Shown in pieces: positions 22,440 to 34,621 of a stretch of DNA of 64,000 nucleotides. A model generated the notes under the pieces. That model worked only from the letters and a program-made list of their open reading frames with translations, did no database searches and had not been told where the DNA came from. Made by a program: the position numbers and the translations under genes. Numbering within the stretch: position 1 is the stretch's first letter; every line of letters begins with the position of its first letter. Source of the stretch: Microcebus murinus (lineage: Eukaryota > Chordata > Mammalia > Primates > Cheirogaleidae); contig NC_134108.1 in the NCBI RefSeq assembly GCF_040939455.1, positions 84,488,001 to 84,552,000 on the forward strand, in the 5' to 3' direction.

Positions 22440-23654
22440 AGGAAAGGAAAATCTTTCTCTTTCTTTTCATCTTTTCTTTCCTTAATTATCCTTTTGGATA
22501 TATTCATTCACTATTGAAGCATATTTTTGAAAAATGTGAGATGGAAAATTAGAAATAAAGAGAACTTTTTAATTACTCAAATTTTTTTATCCATTGTGGA
22601 TAAAACAATGGAGGTACAATTAATCTAAACCTAGATGTTTCAGTATAATATGCTAATACCTGTATTTAGTAGAGAAGAGTAAGAGCAACTTTGTCAAAAT
22701 TATGTCCCTCCAAAGTAAGAAATCTCTTAGCCTTTATAAAATACAAAGTTTGGTGACAAAGACCTTAAAATTGTTGTTATTATTAATCGTGATATGTGTG
22801 AATCTGTATTTTTTCCCACTAGCTTTCTAATTTGGTACAATGTTATAACAGAAGGACTAGACTTTACTGAATAATATACTATGAAAAGCTATTGGCAATT
22901 TTAGGTGGTCAAGGAAACACGTTTGTTTGTTTGTTTAGGTTTTCTTTAAAAATGTATTTGTGAACAAATATATGCAGCACTTATTAATGTATAAATACAA
23001 AAGTTTTTTAAAAAAGAATGTCTTATCACAGTTTTGCACACTTTTAACCCTTTATTTGTGCCTTTTTTTACTACATTAAATTCTATTCCATCTAACAGAA
23101 AAACCAAAATAGCAACAGCTCAAAGTGAAAATGTCATTTGTTCTTATACATAAAAAGATGGCAGTCTAGGATGGGAGAGAGTCCGTAGAGTTTATTGGGA
23201 ATTCTGGGTCCTTCTGCTTTCATATTTGACTATCTTTTGTCAAGGGTAGTCTAAGGAGGCTGCTGAACTACTTTCTATGCTTTCTTCCAGGTTCCGGGCA
23301 AAAAACAGAATATACATGTAACAAACTTTTCATTTTAACATCCTAAAGCCTGAGCTCCAGAAAGAGATTAAAAAAAAAAAAACAATAAAAAACACACATG
23401 CCTCTCTTAGATTTCCATGTCTCAGATGTGGCCTAGTATGAGCTCGTCTTCTTGAATGGAGGGGGCTGTATGGTTGATGGTCAACTCAGTATATTGAAAA
23501 TGAATAGGTGCTCAGTACCGCTTAAAGGATTTCTATGGTGTAAGTTCCAACTATTTGAACCAGTTCCAAAACTGTCTGAGACTGGATTATTCACCAGTTT
23601 GTTGATCCTATTCAAAGTTACATTCAATGTGTGTGTATGTACACACAGAGAGAG
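22440..23654. other. No gene; partial old repeat suspected
   Basis: A (GTTT)4 run is at 22921-22937. 23130-23350 (AAAAGATGGCAGTCTAGGAT through GCTTTCTTCCAGGTTCC) resembles an old interspersed repeat seen elsewhere in mammals, but I cannot name it. An A-run is at 23371-23382. Confidence 0.4.
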
Positions 23655-24075
23655 TTATTAACTAAATTGTTTCTCTCCAAAACTCCATGTTTAAGTTAGA
23701 AATTTTAAAATTACTGTATTTGGAGATAGAGCCTTTATAGAGGTAATTAATGTTGAATTAGGTTGTAAGAATAGGACCCTAACCCATGGGACTGATGTCC
23801 TTGTAAGAAAAGACACCAGACAGCTCTCTCCCTCTCCCCAAGCACACACAGAAGAAAAGTTATGTGAGGTCACAGAGAGAAGGAAGCTGTCTACAAGCCA
23901 GGAAAAGAGGACTCACAAGAAACCAAATTTACCAGTACCTTGATCACAGACTTTAATAAAAAACAAATAAATGACAATAGATGCATATTGTCATTAGACA
24001 ATGATAATAATTTTTGTTGTTTAATCCACTCAGTTTGAAGTAGTATTTTGTTGTGGCAGCCCAAGATGTCTAAGG
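23655..24075 (+). mobile_element. MaLR LTR, MLT1 type, sense
   Basis: The order of motifs fits MLT1: CTGTATTTGGAGATAGAGCC, TTTATAGAGGTAATTAATG, GACTGATGTCCTTGTAAGAA, CTACAAGCCAGG, and the end TTTGTTGTTTAATCCACTCAG..GTGGCAGCCCAAG. About 40 bases of extra AT-rich sequence sit near 23960-24010. No internal MaLR sequence follows, so it is a solo LTR. Confidence 0.8.
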
Positions 24076-24344
24076 TGTGTTTGTACATATATACATGCTC
24101 ATATATGTACACACAGATATTTATTAAAAATTATTCATTTAGTTGCATATATAATCACACATCAATTTATTCTATAACTCATATCATGAAATAATATTCC
24201 ACTAGGATAGTCTAGTCACTGATTGCTTATGCAATTCTGTGAGTAATTATTAGAAATATTTGAGAGAATTATCTAGAAAAATAATTATTCCATTGATATG
24301 CCAAGAATTTTAATCTCATATGCTTGTCTTTTTATTTTTCTTTA

Positions 24345-24500
24345 TTTTTATCTACTTTTAGATTTATAGAATAGTTGCAAAAAAGTTTAGGCAGTTTCCA
24401 TACATTCTTCACTCAATCTCCCTCAGTATTTATGTCCATATGGCTCAATTATCATAACCAAAACTTTTATGAAAATGTACATGAAGAATGCATATTTGTT
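24345..24500. mobile_element. Old L1M 3'UTR-like fragment
   Basis: TTATAGAATAGTTGCAAAAA, CAGTTTCCATACATTCTTCACTC and ATCATAACCAAAACTTTTATG resemble an old L1M 3'UTR segment. Short and diverged. Confidence 0.5.
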
Positions 24501-27142
24501 GAATGTGTGAATATTAGCTTGGTTTTTTATATTAATAACAGTTCTATATTAATAAATGCTACTTATTATTATAAAATATATGTGCCTATTATCTAGGTTC
24601 TATCTTGTTTTATTTTTTCCATTTCTTTTTCTCTTATCATTTGCTTATTCTGAAAAGCCCTTCATATAATCTTGCTTTTGAACTGCAGGCATTTTAATTG
24701 ACAGAGTGTGAAATCATAAACAAAAAATTATGACCTCTTGCGTGATTAAACAGTAGGAAAGAGAGAAAACTCCTCAAATAGGCATATTTAACAGTTAACA
24801 ATTTAGAGAAGGTCTTGACCATAATTTAATATGTAATTTAACTAATGTATTTTCAAAATGCATATGTGAATTGTAAGACAATTAAAACTACTATAAAGTC
24901 TCAGGGAGCTGTGCCTACATTACTTTTGCAAGCATGGTCATGGAGGAAAAGAGCATTGAGGCTACGAGCTGTGGTTTACAGTCACCCACAACATTCTTAT
25001 TCTTATAGCTAATTTTAGCTTTTAAGTAATAGCACCAGAAGCTTCAGTACTGTAACCTCTGTACAATATCAATTTCGTAAAAGAACATGATTGGTTTATC
25101 TTGTTCTACCATTATATCATCATGTGAAAGAAACGAGACTGTTCAATCAAGGCATTTTAACCTACTAAAGTTATTAGAAGAGTAACCCTCATAGTCTCCT
25201 ATCTTCTATATTAAACTTATTTGAGACCATAACCGATGTTAAAGAAATAATGGCTAGCAGTGAGGTATATTAATACTAAGGAAAATAGCACATTTTGAAA
25301 TCTATTCTTTCATATGGTAGAGTTTTTATCATTGTTAATACATATTTTATGCCAGTCATAAGGGACCAATATGAAAAACAATTGAGCAAAAGTCTTGACT
25401 TATTAGCAAATATTTTATTTCATGTGTTGTCTATGATATTTAAATGAACTCATAGCTTCATTAAATGTCTAAATTATATAGACCAAAATTAAGTATCATT
25501 GCTAAATTGAAAAAATATTTTCTAATATGACCTTAATTTTAATATTTTCATTTTGAGTATACTCATCTAGGAAAATGATTTTGGAATTATAGGGTGAGCT
25601 ACTTTAGATATTTTCTTCCTATTCACTTAATAAATTTTATTAATATTAATTTAAATAATTTTATTTATTCTTTTAAAAATATCTGTTTTGTTTAACTAAA
25701 TTTATACACCATATTCATTATTTGTCAATCAGAAAATTGCCCTTGTTAGCAGAAGTGAAATATATCATTTTGTAACTTCTAAAGGACAGCAGATAATAAA
25801 CGTATTTGATCTAATCACAGCTTTAAAAAGGCGAAACAAACAAATAAGAATGTAAATCACAAAAGGTATAATATTTATACCAAAAACTGTCAATTCACAG
25901 AGCTGTGTCACCACATAAAAGAGATATTTCCTTATAAAGTGATAAGATCATAATTAATACACGTGTTTTCACATAAGAGTTGACTATCTATAAATATTAA
26001 GACAGAATGAGTAGTGAGTTAAACACGATACAAAATAACCTGATACTTGAAGCAAAACATTTATATCTTTGCTTCAAATATGTGCAAAAACATGGTGCCT
26101 TGTTACAAGGCTGATACTCAGGTTTATATTTTAGGTCCTCTTTACTGGGAAAAAATAATGTACAATGGAATAATGTCAGTTTTGATGCTAGGATAGAGTC
26201 TAAACAGAATCTCCCCTGTTCTGCTCTGTTATACACTCAGGAACCTGAATTTTCCACATGTACTCACAGTATTCTAGCTATGCTGCAGTTGTCATGGATG
26301 AAGATGAAAAGTGAAAGAAAATTTACAAATTTTATGAAATACATATTTGCTTCCTGGGGAGAAAATATATGTAAACCAACATACATTTCAACCAAACATT
26401 TATCTCGATTATTCAACTCTGAGAGTAGTCCTAATCCATATGAATCATTAAAGCCCTATTGAGTCTTAAAATTTTAGCTATTAAAATGGCCAAATGACTG
26501 AGGAGCATTGCCTTCCTGCAGCACATATTTTTAGTCACTTAGAGATATAGTCACAGTTACAAGGCAATTATTTAAATTAGCAAATCTATAATACATTTGG
26601 AATAAAGTTTTGAAGGTAGTCTAATGAAACATAGTGTACGATCAATACAGAACAGCAGGAATGTAGTTATACAGTGATCCTCAATCATACATTTTAATAC
26701 AAATTGTGGGGCTTGCTGTGTAATGCTTTCCATAAATCTTTACATTTCAAAATTGTAGAAAATGGAAGACATTTTTTTCTCTTGAAAATAAGGACAACTA
26801 AAATTGTATAGACTAACTTGAGAGATGAAAGAAAAAAGTGAAAATAAATGTACCTCTAGTGTTTGGGAGGCACAGGGTACCATTAATATAGAGTTGATTT
26901 TTATTTTTCTTTTCACAAATTTTCTACTCCATTTTATGCAAAACATGTTTGTCTTTTTACATTGTTTATTGTTTGTTATTTTATTTTTTTGCAGATGTTA
27001 TATCTTTCCCCTAAATCTCTTGACTTAGTCTCCATAAGTGTTACTGATACCCAATAGTATGTTAAAGCCAAGAGCAGAAGCAAAAAACAGAAGTCAGTTT
27101 CCACCAAGGAGTACAAGATAATTTATGTGCCTTTAATTAAAT
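24501..27142. other. Long AT-rich stretch, no gene or named repeat
   Basis: Frames up to 79 codons (25997-26236, minus) have no domain and AT-driven composition. I see no splice, promoter or RNA-gene signature I would defend. Confidence 0.5.
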
Positions 27143-27356
27143 CAATGGGTCTCAAACAGGGGTGATTTTGCTACCCACCCTCCAAGGGGTATTTTGAAAT
27201 GTCTAGAGACACTTTTGTTTGCATGGCTTTTGGAGGATTGTCACTGGCATCTAGAGGACAGAGAAGCTGCTAAGCATCCTGTGATCCACAAATCAGACCT
27301 GCAATAAAGAATCATCCATCCCAATATGACAATTGCTTAGAGACTAAGAAACTCTG
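27143..27356 (+). mobile_element. MER5A-like non-autonomous hAT DNA transposon, sense
   Basis: The termini CAATGGGTCTCAAAC (left) and ACTAAGAAACTCTG (right) are the imperfect inverted ends. Between them, GAAATGTCTAGAGACAC, CACTGGCATCTAGAGG, GCTGCTAAGCATCCT and AAAGAATCATCC follow the MER5A consensus order. No transposase is encoded. An 8-bp TSD is not preserved. Confidence 0.85.
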
Positions 27357-27591
27357 TAAATGAACATTAGTTTGCTTGTTTTTTTTCTTCTGACATGCAC
27401 TTATACTTTTTATGAAAATTACTGAGAATTATATTTTCTCTTCAATTTTAGCTATGACAATTGCATATTTTCTCACTTTTTTGCTCTTGTCTTTATTTTC
27501 ATTCTCCCTACTTAGAATTATTTGTTTTTCTTGTTTGTTTACCATCAATTATTTCCAGTCAGGCTGATTTTGCCTAGAATAACTGTGTACT

Positions 27592-27711
27592 CACTAAATT
27601 TCTTTCTTTTTTTTTTTTATATATATATATTTTTTTTATTTTGGCATATTATGGGGGTACAGATTTTAAGGTTTCAATAAATGCCCATTTCCCCCCCCAC
27701 TAAATTTCTTT
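27592..27711 (-). mobile_element. 92-bp L1 3'-end micro-insertion with 14-bp TSD, antisense
   Basis: The direct repeat CACTAAATTTCTTT is at 27592-27605 and 27698-27711. The insert is 27606-27697: a T-run, a (TA) run, a T-run, then the L1 3' end CATATTATGGGGGTACAGAT and TTAAGGTTTCAATAAATGCCC, ending in a C-run. It is the same 3' type as the inner L1 at 19.3 kb. Almost the whole element was lost by 5' truncation. Confidence 0.95.
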
Positions 27712-29169
27712 ATCCTGATATTGGTTATCATGTCATATTCCTAAGCAGGACCTCAATAGATATTTATTAGTTTAAATTTAAGTATGCTATTATTGAGCAC
27801 ACATCACACATAGAATTTGTTATGAATATAGGTGTGTGTTATGTTTCATATATAAGGAAATATAGATCCTCCCTTTTGATATTTTGGGCATTAAAAATTT
27901 AGAAGAAAGAGAACCTTAATTAAATATCTAATATCCTTCTTAATTTCAACTGAGTGAAATATCCACAAACTCAAAAACAATGAACATGTGTTTGTGTGTG
28001 TATATGTGTAGGCATATGTAAACATATATGTATATGCATACACATAAGTATACATACATACGCACATGATCATAAATATAATTATTCCATACTTCTGGAT
28101 CTCAATTATTTGAAAATTACATTTAACTCATATGCAAAATTTAGTTTTTGTTTTGGAAGTTAATCTTCTGAAGGTAAACTATCTTATATTTTATGAAGTA
28201 TGCTTGCCTCATTTGGTGTTTAATTTAATGTAATTCAATTCAACAAATTTGTATTAATAACATATATATCATACATTACAAAATAAGTTGAAGATAAAGG
28301 AATGGTCAAAAATTGGAATTTATGAGAAATTGGGATAGAAGATTTTGAGTTCATTATAAAGTTCATGTTATGGAAAATAGAAAAGAGTTGGAAAAATGGA
28401 GAGGAAGATCATTGGAAACAGGAGGTCAAGAAAGCAAGAAGTCAGAATTGTGGATTAATCACTCACAAAGACAAAAAAATGCGTCAAATCTGGGCTGTGA
28501 AGCAGTTGGGTCAAGTCACTAAGGAATGCGGGAAAATGACTAGAATGTTGTTATATGAGAAATGAACAAATATACATGACATATAAACAAATTATATGCA
28601 ACTTGAAGGGAAAGAAATAGCTTATTTATTTTTAGTTATTTATTTTTAAATTAAAACCACAAAGGAACAACAATGTTCTCGAAAAGACACTACTTAGAGA
28701 AGTCAAGAGGAAAGTGATCTTTCCACTTATATTACTATGTATGAATTTTGATAAAATGACCAAATTTCACTTGAGAGAATTTCAAGAAAGCAGAGTCTTC
28801 TCAAGTATCAACTTTATAACTGTTATAGGGAACACTGATGAACGATTCTGAGGATGTTCAAAAGGATGTTCAGAATTAAGACTGCCCATTAATTACTTTC
28901 CACTTCCAAGAAAAAAGAAAATTGTGAACATAAATCAAAAAGTCAAGTTGATTTCTGCTTATATATTTCAATGACAATAAGTTTGATTGTTTTAAAGAAA
29001 AGTTTTAAATTATTGAATGATCTTTTGTAAGGCAAAGGCAGTATTTGATCTCCAATCAATTTTTCAGTTCCTATTTTTATGGAAATAAGCACGAAAACTC
29101 TCAACCAAAAGAGCATATAGAAAAAATAATCAAAACCCACGTAGCTTACTCTGAGAAATGAAGATAAGT
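27712..29169. other. No gene; AT-rich, alternating TG/TA tract
   Basis: 27985-28075 is an irregular TG/CA and TA tract. The frame at 28365-28565 (66 codons, basic) has no recognised motif. Confidence 0.5.
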
Positions 29170-30440
29170 CTGTGTCAAGATACAACAGAATTCTCTAAGG
29201 TTTTTGAGTGAAATTCATGAAGCATCATTCCCTTTGTCCTTAAGTCAGTGAGGTCATTATTGGCAAGGTCTATATCATTGATTTGCTGTCCATGTCAACA
29301 AAGAAAGGATTACAAATCCATGTTTCAATTTTAAGGTCATCTGAGCAAAAGTAACCTTCAACAATTTTCTTTAGGGTATCCAAGTTTCTGTAGATTTCTG
29401 CCTGCAGATAAATTAAATGGAAGAATTTGCATAGTTGTCTTTCTCAGACAACTTTAATATAGAGTTGCCAGCTTGGCCAAAAGCAGTATTCATAATGATG
29501 ACTCAGAGGACTTTGATTTCTCAAGGCTTTTATTCACTCATACGTTTGTAAAATTCTGCCAAACAAACCACATTATGGATTTACTCTTTATTTTCAAATT
29601 GTTCTGACACTGGCCTTTTTTTATATTTAAAAAAATGAAACTTCTGCTGAATTTTGAATAAATTCTTTCATAACATGCTCTATTAAACCAGTAAACATTA
29701 CATAGTTGAGAAACTTTGTATTATTTTCTTGTATTTTTACAAGTCCACTTGAAAAGGCTTCAAATTTTACTTCATGGAGACAAGATTTCATGGCAGTAGA
29801 AAAAATCCAAAATCACATAATAGCATTGGAAACTGATCCATGCTAAGCAAGAACAAATGAGCGTTCACAATATGTGGTATTTCTTTTTTCAAAAAATCCT
29901 TAAAAACTCATCGACTGTGAAGAATCAAAGCAATCTCATAAGTGAATGGAATATCAAGAATTTTCTTCTATTTGAACTTTTCTTTGACCTAAAAGCCACC
30001 CACAATTTCAAATAATCAGTATTTTCATTTCCTTAAGGAGGATAAAATAAGTTAGCTATCTTAATAGATATTAATTAGTATCATTGAAGTTCATGTTAAA
30101 GAGCTATAGCATGATCATTTCTATAATAATCAATACCCAAATGAGAAAATCATATTTTACTATAGAGAACAGAATTTTAATGTAGTTGAAGTCATTGGAC
30201 AGGCACATAGCTTTGTTTGTTTGTTTGATTTCCCCTGTGTTTCATATCCACAAACCAGCTGAATATCTTGCTTCATTAGATGTTCCCCAATTGCATGATT
30301 TTCTATTTTAGCAATATAATGAGAAAGTATTTTGTGCTCAGACAAACCTAGATTTTGATAAAGTTCCTGATAGATTGGCTTAATCCTTTATTCAAAGCAA
30401 AGAGTTTACATTTTCCAATTTATTTTCCTTCCTTCTTCAT
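29170..30440 (-). pseudogene. Decayed hAT-superfamily transposase, antisense
   Basis: Read on the minus strand, fragments keep the order of a hAT transposase of the Charlie/ZBED-related group. Near 30240-30340, HYIAKIENHAIGEHL resembles the IAK..KPHTIGE motif before the DDE core. Near 29870-29900, HIVNAHLFLL resembles the C/H-x-L-HR region. Near 29290-29350, WICNPFFVDMDS, and after a frameshift DLANNDLTDLRTKG-MMLHEF (29220-29270), resemble the C-terminal dimerisation region (NPF.., DLIDLRTKEM..EF). Several stops and frameshifts separate the pieces, and the central catalytic residues are not recognisable. Transposases of this family cut and paste DNA via short inverted ends; none are visible here. 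Assignment is by motif memory, so a domesticated relative or its pseudogene is an alternative. Confidence 0.55.
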
Positions 30441-31790
30441 TTTGTTGGATTCATAAAAATATAATTTTATTCATTTATTTTTGGCTGTTTGGTTTTTTAA
30501 TTTTGATATGATCAATTAAAATCAAGCCAAAGGATATCTGCATTTCAGTTTATTATTTGCTTACATATTTACAGCTAGGGCTATAATCTATGTAAGGAAA
30601 GATCTATGTCTATAATCAAGATGCTAGGTTATTATGTCTTTTTAATTATCATCCATAGGAAACAATTCCAAGCACCATAATATGGTAAAATTGAAGAAAA
30701 TGTTATGTGGAAAAAGACTTTACTATCCTATATCACCTAAATACTAGACAGAAAAAAAGGATTTTGAAAACCTAATTTGGGGTTCTAGGTTAGGAAGGTA
30801 GATTAAAGACTTACATTGAACTTTGTGCCCTCATGAAATCTCAGTCTAGCTATTGTAAGAAAATTATTTTTAAGACTTAAAACTACAATGATAGAGATTA
30901 TATAAGATAAATGACAAGAGCAACAAAATTTTATCAGCTGGAAAGCAGATAAACAAAGTAACTGGAAATAGCTGAGATAGCTGAAGCCTAAACTAACAGT
31001 GGGCAAAAGATGGAAAAATATGTAATTTGCACAAAGAACTCTAAAAAAGATCAGAAACAGATTTTTTTGAAATTATGGATAAGGGATCAATGTCTAAAAT
31101 AAGAAAGATTACTTGAAGGCTACAAAATTCCACATTTTTCATCACAGTTTAAGTATGAAATAATATTCTCTGTAAGCAATTACACTGCAAGTATCCCTTT
31201 CTAATGGTACTCTTCTTCCTAGACAAACATATAGGAATTGAGAAAGCAGATAAAAATATTATTTTTAATTATGAGACTCATAATTGTGATGTACTATGGC
31301 CAAGAATTAATAATGAGACTAAAATGAAATGCCTTGAAAACATCAATGCTTGACAATCCTCTTTTAAATAATGACTTCACACATATCTTTTAACATCTAA
31401 AATGACTATGCTAGTGAAAACACAAAATTGCCAAAGGAAATGATCATACATTTGTAATTTGTATAGATTGCTTGTGTATGTATAGCTCTTCAGAAGAATG
31501 TATAGGAAACATGTATCACCACTTGTCTTGGGGAAAAAAGAACTAGGTGGCTGGTGAGAAGGACATAGTAGAGACTTTTCTGCATTTTAAATCATTGTGG
31601 GCTTTCTGAACGTTTTATGATAACAACACATAGATTTGAAAGGCTATGATGTTAATTGTGTACATAAGAATATAAAAAATGACTATAGTATTAATATTAT
31701 TTAATAAGAAGAAAGCACATAGGATTCCTGAGGTTGAAGCAAAAACTTTGGTCACTTACGGAGAAGAGAGTGAAGGATAAAGAAATATAA
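30441..31790. other. No gene or named repeat seen
   Basis: AT-rich with short chance frames only. Confidence 0.5.
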
Positions 31791-32550
31791 AATATGATGA
31801 GAGACGGGGATCCTGTTCTGTCTTTCTACTTGTGGCTATCCAGTTTTCCCAGCACCATTTATCCAACAGGGAATCCTTTCCCCAGTGTGTGGTTTTGTCT
31901 GCTTTGTCGAAGATCAGTTGGTTTGTTAGCTATCCGGTTTTATTTCTGGGTTCTCTGTTCTATTTCATTGTTCTATGTCTCTATCTTTATACCAGTATCA
32001 TGCTAATTAGGTTTCTATGGCCTTGTAGTATAATTTGAAGTCAGATAATGCAATGCTTCCAGATATGTTCTTTTTGTTTAGGCTTGCTCTGGCTAGATAT
32101 GAATCGAACTAAGAGCCCTCCCCCCCCCACCAACTAATGAGTAGATAAAGAAAATGCATGTGGGGGTGTACATACACACACATGTACACACACCATGGAA
32201 CACTACTCAGCCATGAAAATGTATGAATTAATGTCTTTTGTAGCATCCTGGATGGAGCTGGAAATCATTATTCTACATGAAGTATCTCAGGAATGTAAAA
32301 ACAAATATTACACGTTCTCCCTTATAAGTTGGAGCTAAACAATATGTATATATGGTAATAAAGTGGCGTGATGGGCATTATAAACTAAGAAAAGGGGAAT
32401 AGAAGGGGGGAGGATCAAAAATTACTTATCTGATACAACTCTAGTGATGAGCACACTAAAAGACCTGACTTTACTACTATGAAATTCATTCATGTAAGAA
32501 AAAACACTTGTGTCTCCTAAATCTATTAAATAAATAAATAAATATAATGA
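31791..32550 (+). mobile_element. L1 with 5' inversion, older (L1P/L1MA-like)
   Basis: 31801-32100 is antisense ORF2: GGCTATCCAGTTTTCCCAGC, a TTTGTCTGCTTTGTCGAAGATCAG block, and GCTTCCAGATATG. 32110-32540 is the sense 3' end: AACACTACTCAGCCATGAAAA, TAGCATCCTGGATGGAGCTGG, then a 3'UTR and an A-rich tail. Flanks AATATGATGA (31791-31800) and AATATAATGA (32541-32550) match at 9 of 10 bases and are a plausible TSD in AT-rich DNA. A C-run at 32120-32128 marks the join area. Confidence 0.8.
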
Positions 32551-33004
32551 TCAATGATATCAGCTGCTGTTTAAAGTACGTGCTAAAACACAGAGGCTGC
32601 TAGTGATTCTAGAAAGAGAAGTTTAATGGAGTAATATAGGTTATGGTCAAGTTTCACTTGTATTGAGGTAGAAATGTTATATCAGAAAGAAAAGACAGCA
32701 TAATTTCTCTGTCAAGCAGGTACAGGAAAAAGTTCTATGAAACTTAGAATTTTTAAAAAGGAGTTATTGAAACATATTTATTGATGGCTTAAAAGATCTT
32801 ATAGAGTGAGTAAAAATAATGGCTTAAAAGGGAGAAACTGCAAGATTTGTTTCTAAGGATGCTAGGGATGAAGAGTTGCAGCATGGTGGGATTACATTTA
32901 TGATTGTATGGGAAAAAAAAAGTTCCTGTGTGATGGTTTCCAAAAGGTGAAAGGAGTAATGTTAATAGTAGAGTTTGATACAGTTAATTGAAATAGCTTC
33001 TAAA
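32551..33004. other. No gene recognised
   Basis: Purine-rich, possibly an ancient repeat, but no family assigned. Confidence 0.45.
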
Positions 33005-33170
33005 GCCAGGCATGGTGGTGTGCTCTGCTAGTCCCAGCTACTTGGGAGACTGAAGCAGGAGCATCACTTAAGCCCAGGAGTTCGAGGCTGCAGTGCGCTA
33101 TAACCGTGCCTGTGAATAGCCACTGAGCTCCCACCTGGGCAACATAGTGAGATCCCATCCCTAAAAGTAA
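33005..33170 (+). repeat. 7SL-derived free Alu monomer (FLAM-like), sense
   Basis: It starts GCCAGGCATGGTGGTG, continues AGTCCCAGCTACTTGGGAG and AGTTCGAGGCTGCAGTGCGC, then jumps to CGTGCCTGTGAATAGCCACTG and CACCTGGGCAACATAGTGAG. Retaining GTGCGCTAT and CCTGTGAATAGCCACTG, which are 7SL features mostly lost in dimeric Alus, marks it as an early monomer. No long A-tail remains. Confidence 0.85.
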
Positions 33171-33179
33171 TAATTGATT

Positions 33180-34621
33180 CTGAAATGTATAGGAAAACTT
33201 AAAAGAAGTGGGAAATGTTGAAGACTCAGCTGAGGTTAGATAACTTTGATACCAATTATGAAAATTATAAGATATTTTTCATTTGTATTTTGTAGCTCAC
33301 GGTAGGTATGAAAAGGCAAGCAGACTGATCTAGACTTAGAGTTTTGCCAGGTTTTGAGAAATAGGGTAATGGGCCAAGAGGGTAACAATTTCAGCAAGGA
33401 AATGTTCTGGCGATTTATTTTGAAGTCTACATTAGATATATAAAGAATGTTGGATAATTGCAAACGACTGAGTTGACAGCAAGTTGAATGTAATGAGTTG
33501 GTATGTGAACATTTTAAAGTAGATCAGCTTTGGGCTATAAACAGTGGGGTGCTGACGTTGATTATTTGTACCTCCTGCCAACTTGTGCTCCATGGGGGAA
33601 TTTACCACATGCTCTAAATCTCCAAATGCTCTAAATAAGAATTTTTTTGTTTGCTTTATGAAAACTGGTTGTTAAACCGTTATGACACATAGTTGCATAT
33701 AACTTCCAAGCTCTGAGTATAGAAATAGGATGGCTGGCTAACATGAACAAATTGAGAAAGTAGAGATGCTGCGTTATTATTAGTGAGTTCATCCACATTA
33801 CCATTTGAAATTCCTGATCACGATGGGAGGATTTGGTGTGGAGGAGTCAGATCTCAACATTTTCAATAAATTAATGGAAACTATCATGTTGTAAAAAGGC
33901 AAAGACCTGAAGTTGGACAGGAAGTGATATTAGATAGATGACAATTTATATACATCAAGAATAAGAGAAATTTGCATAAGTGTAAAGAGAGTAATGATTA
34001 GAAAGGGGTATTGTGAAGTGAGAATGACTAAACTCGCAACCTGATGTGCTGTATGTGGCATGTGGATGAGTAGTTCTGAGAAGCCACAGAATAAATAATA
34101 CGCTTGAGAGAAAGGTTTAATTTGGCATTTTACATGAAGTGCACAGTAATGAGATCAAAGATGTATCACAGCATTCATTTATCAGAGAATAGATTTTCCC
34201 AGAAGGTAAAGAGGGGAGTTTGGTCTGTGTGTTCATTTTCTTAGAGGTTAAAATTGTGGGACAAGAGAGAAGTAGCCAAGTCTGTGTGGTAATGAGCATA
34301 TAAGAGACTACGAGTGGTCAAGGGAATCTTACATTTCACGTGGCAATCAAGACCTCAGTAATGTAAAGCATTGATGTTTTAAGAAAAATTAATCTTGACA
34401 GCCCCAGCTGCTGGAGATCCCAAGCGTCTCCACAATTTCATTTAACTGTGCTTCTAAACCAAAGTTCAACCAAAGGGATTGTTTGATCCCTGAACACACC
34501 GTATGCATTGAAAAGAAAAGACAACTGTCTTTGATGATGGCAGGAAACACCAAGGTTTGGAAAAAGGTACCTGTGTCTTTAATGGATTTTATTCCCAAGG
34601 AAATGCTCATCTTTGTTATTT
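33180..34621. other. No gene recognised; possible ancient repeat
   Basis: Minus frames at 33236-33463 and 34389-34610 (75 and 73 codons) have no domain. The purine-rich text 33480-34330 has the feel of an ancient mammalian repeat, without a confident match. Confidence 0.4.

Noticed and set aside
22290..22517. 75-codon frame with FLSFP repeats
   Set aside because: It comes from translating the (TTTCC)n array.
34389..34610. 73-codon minus frame next to an L1
   Set aside because: No domain or start context; open by chance in a mixed-composition stretch.
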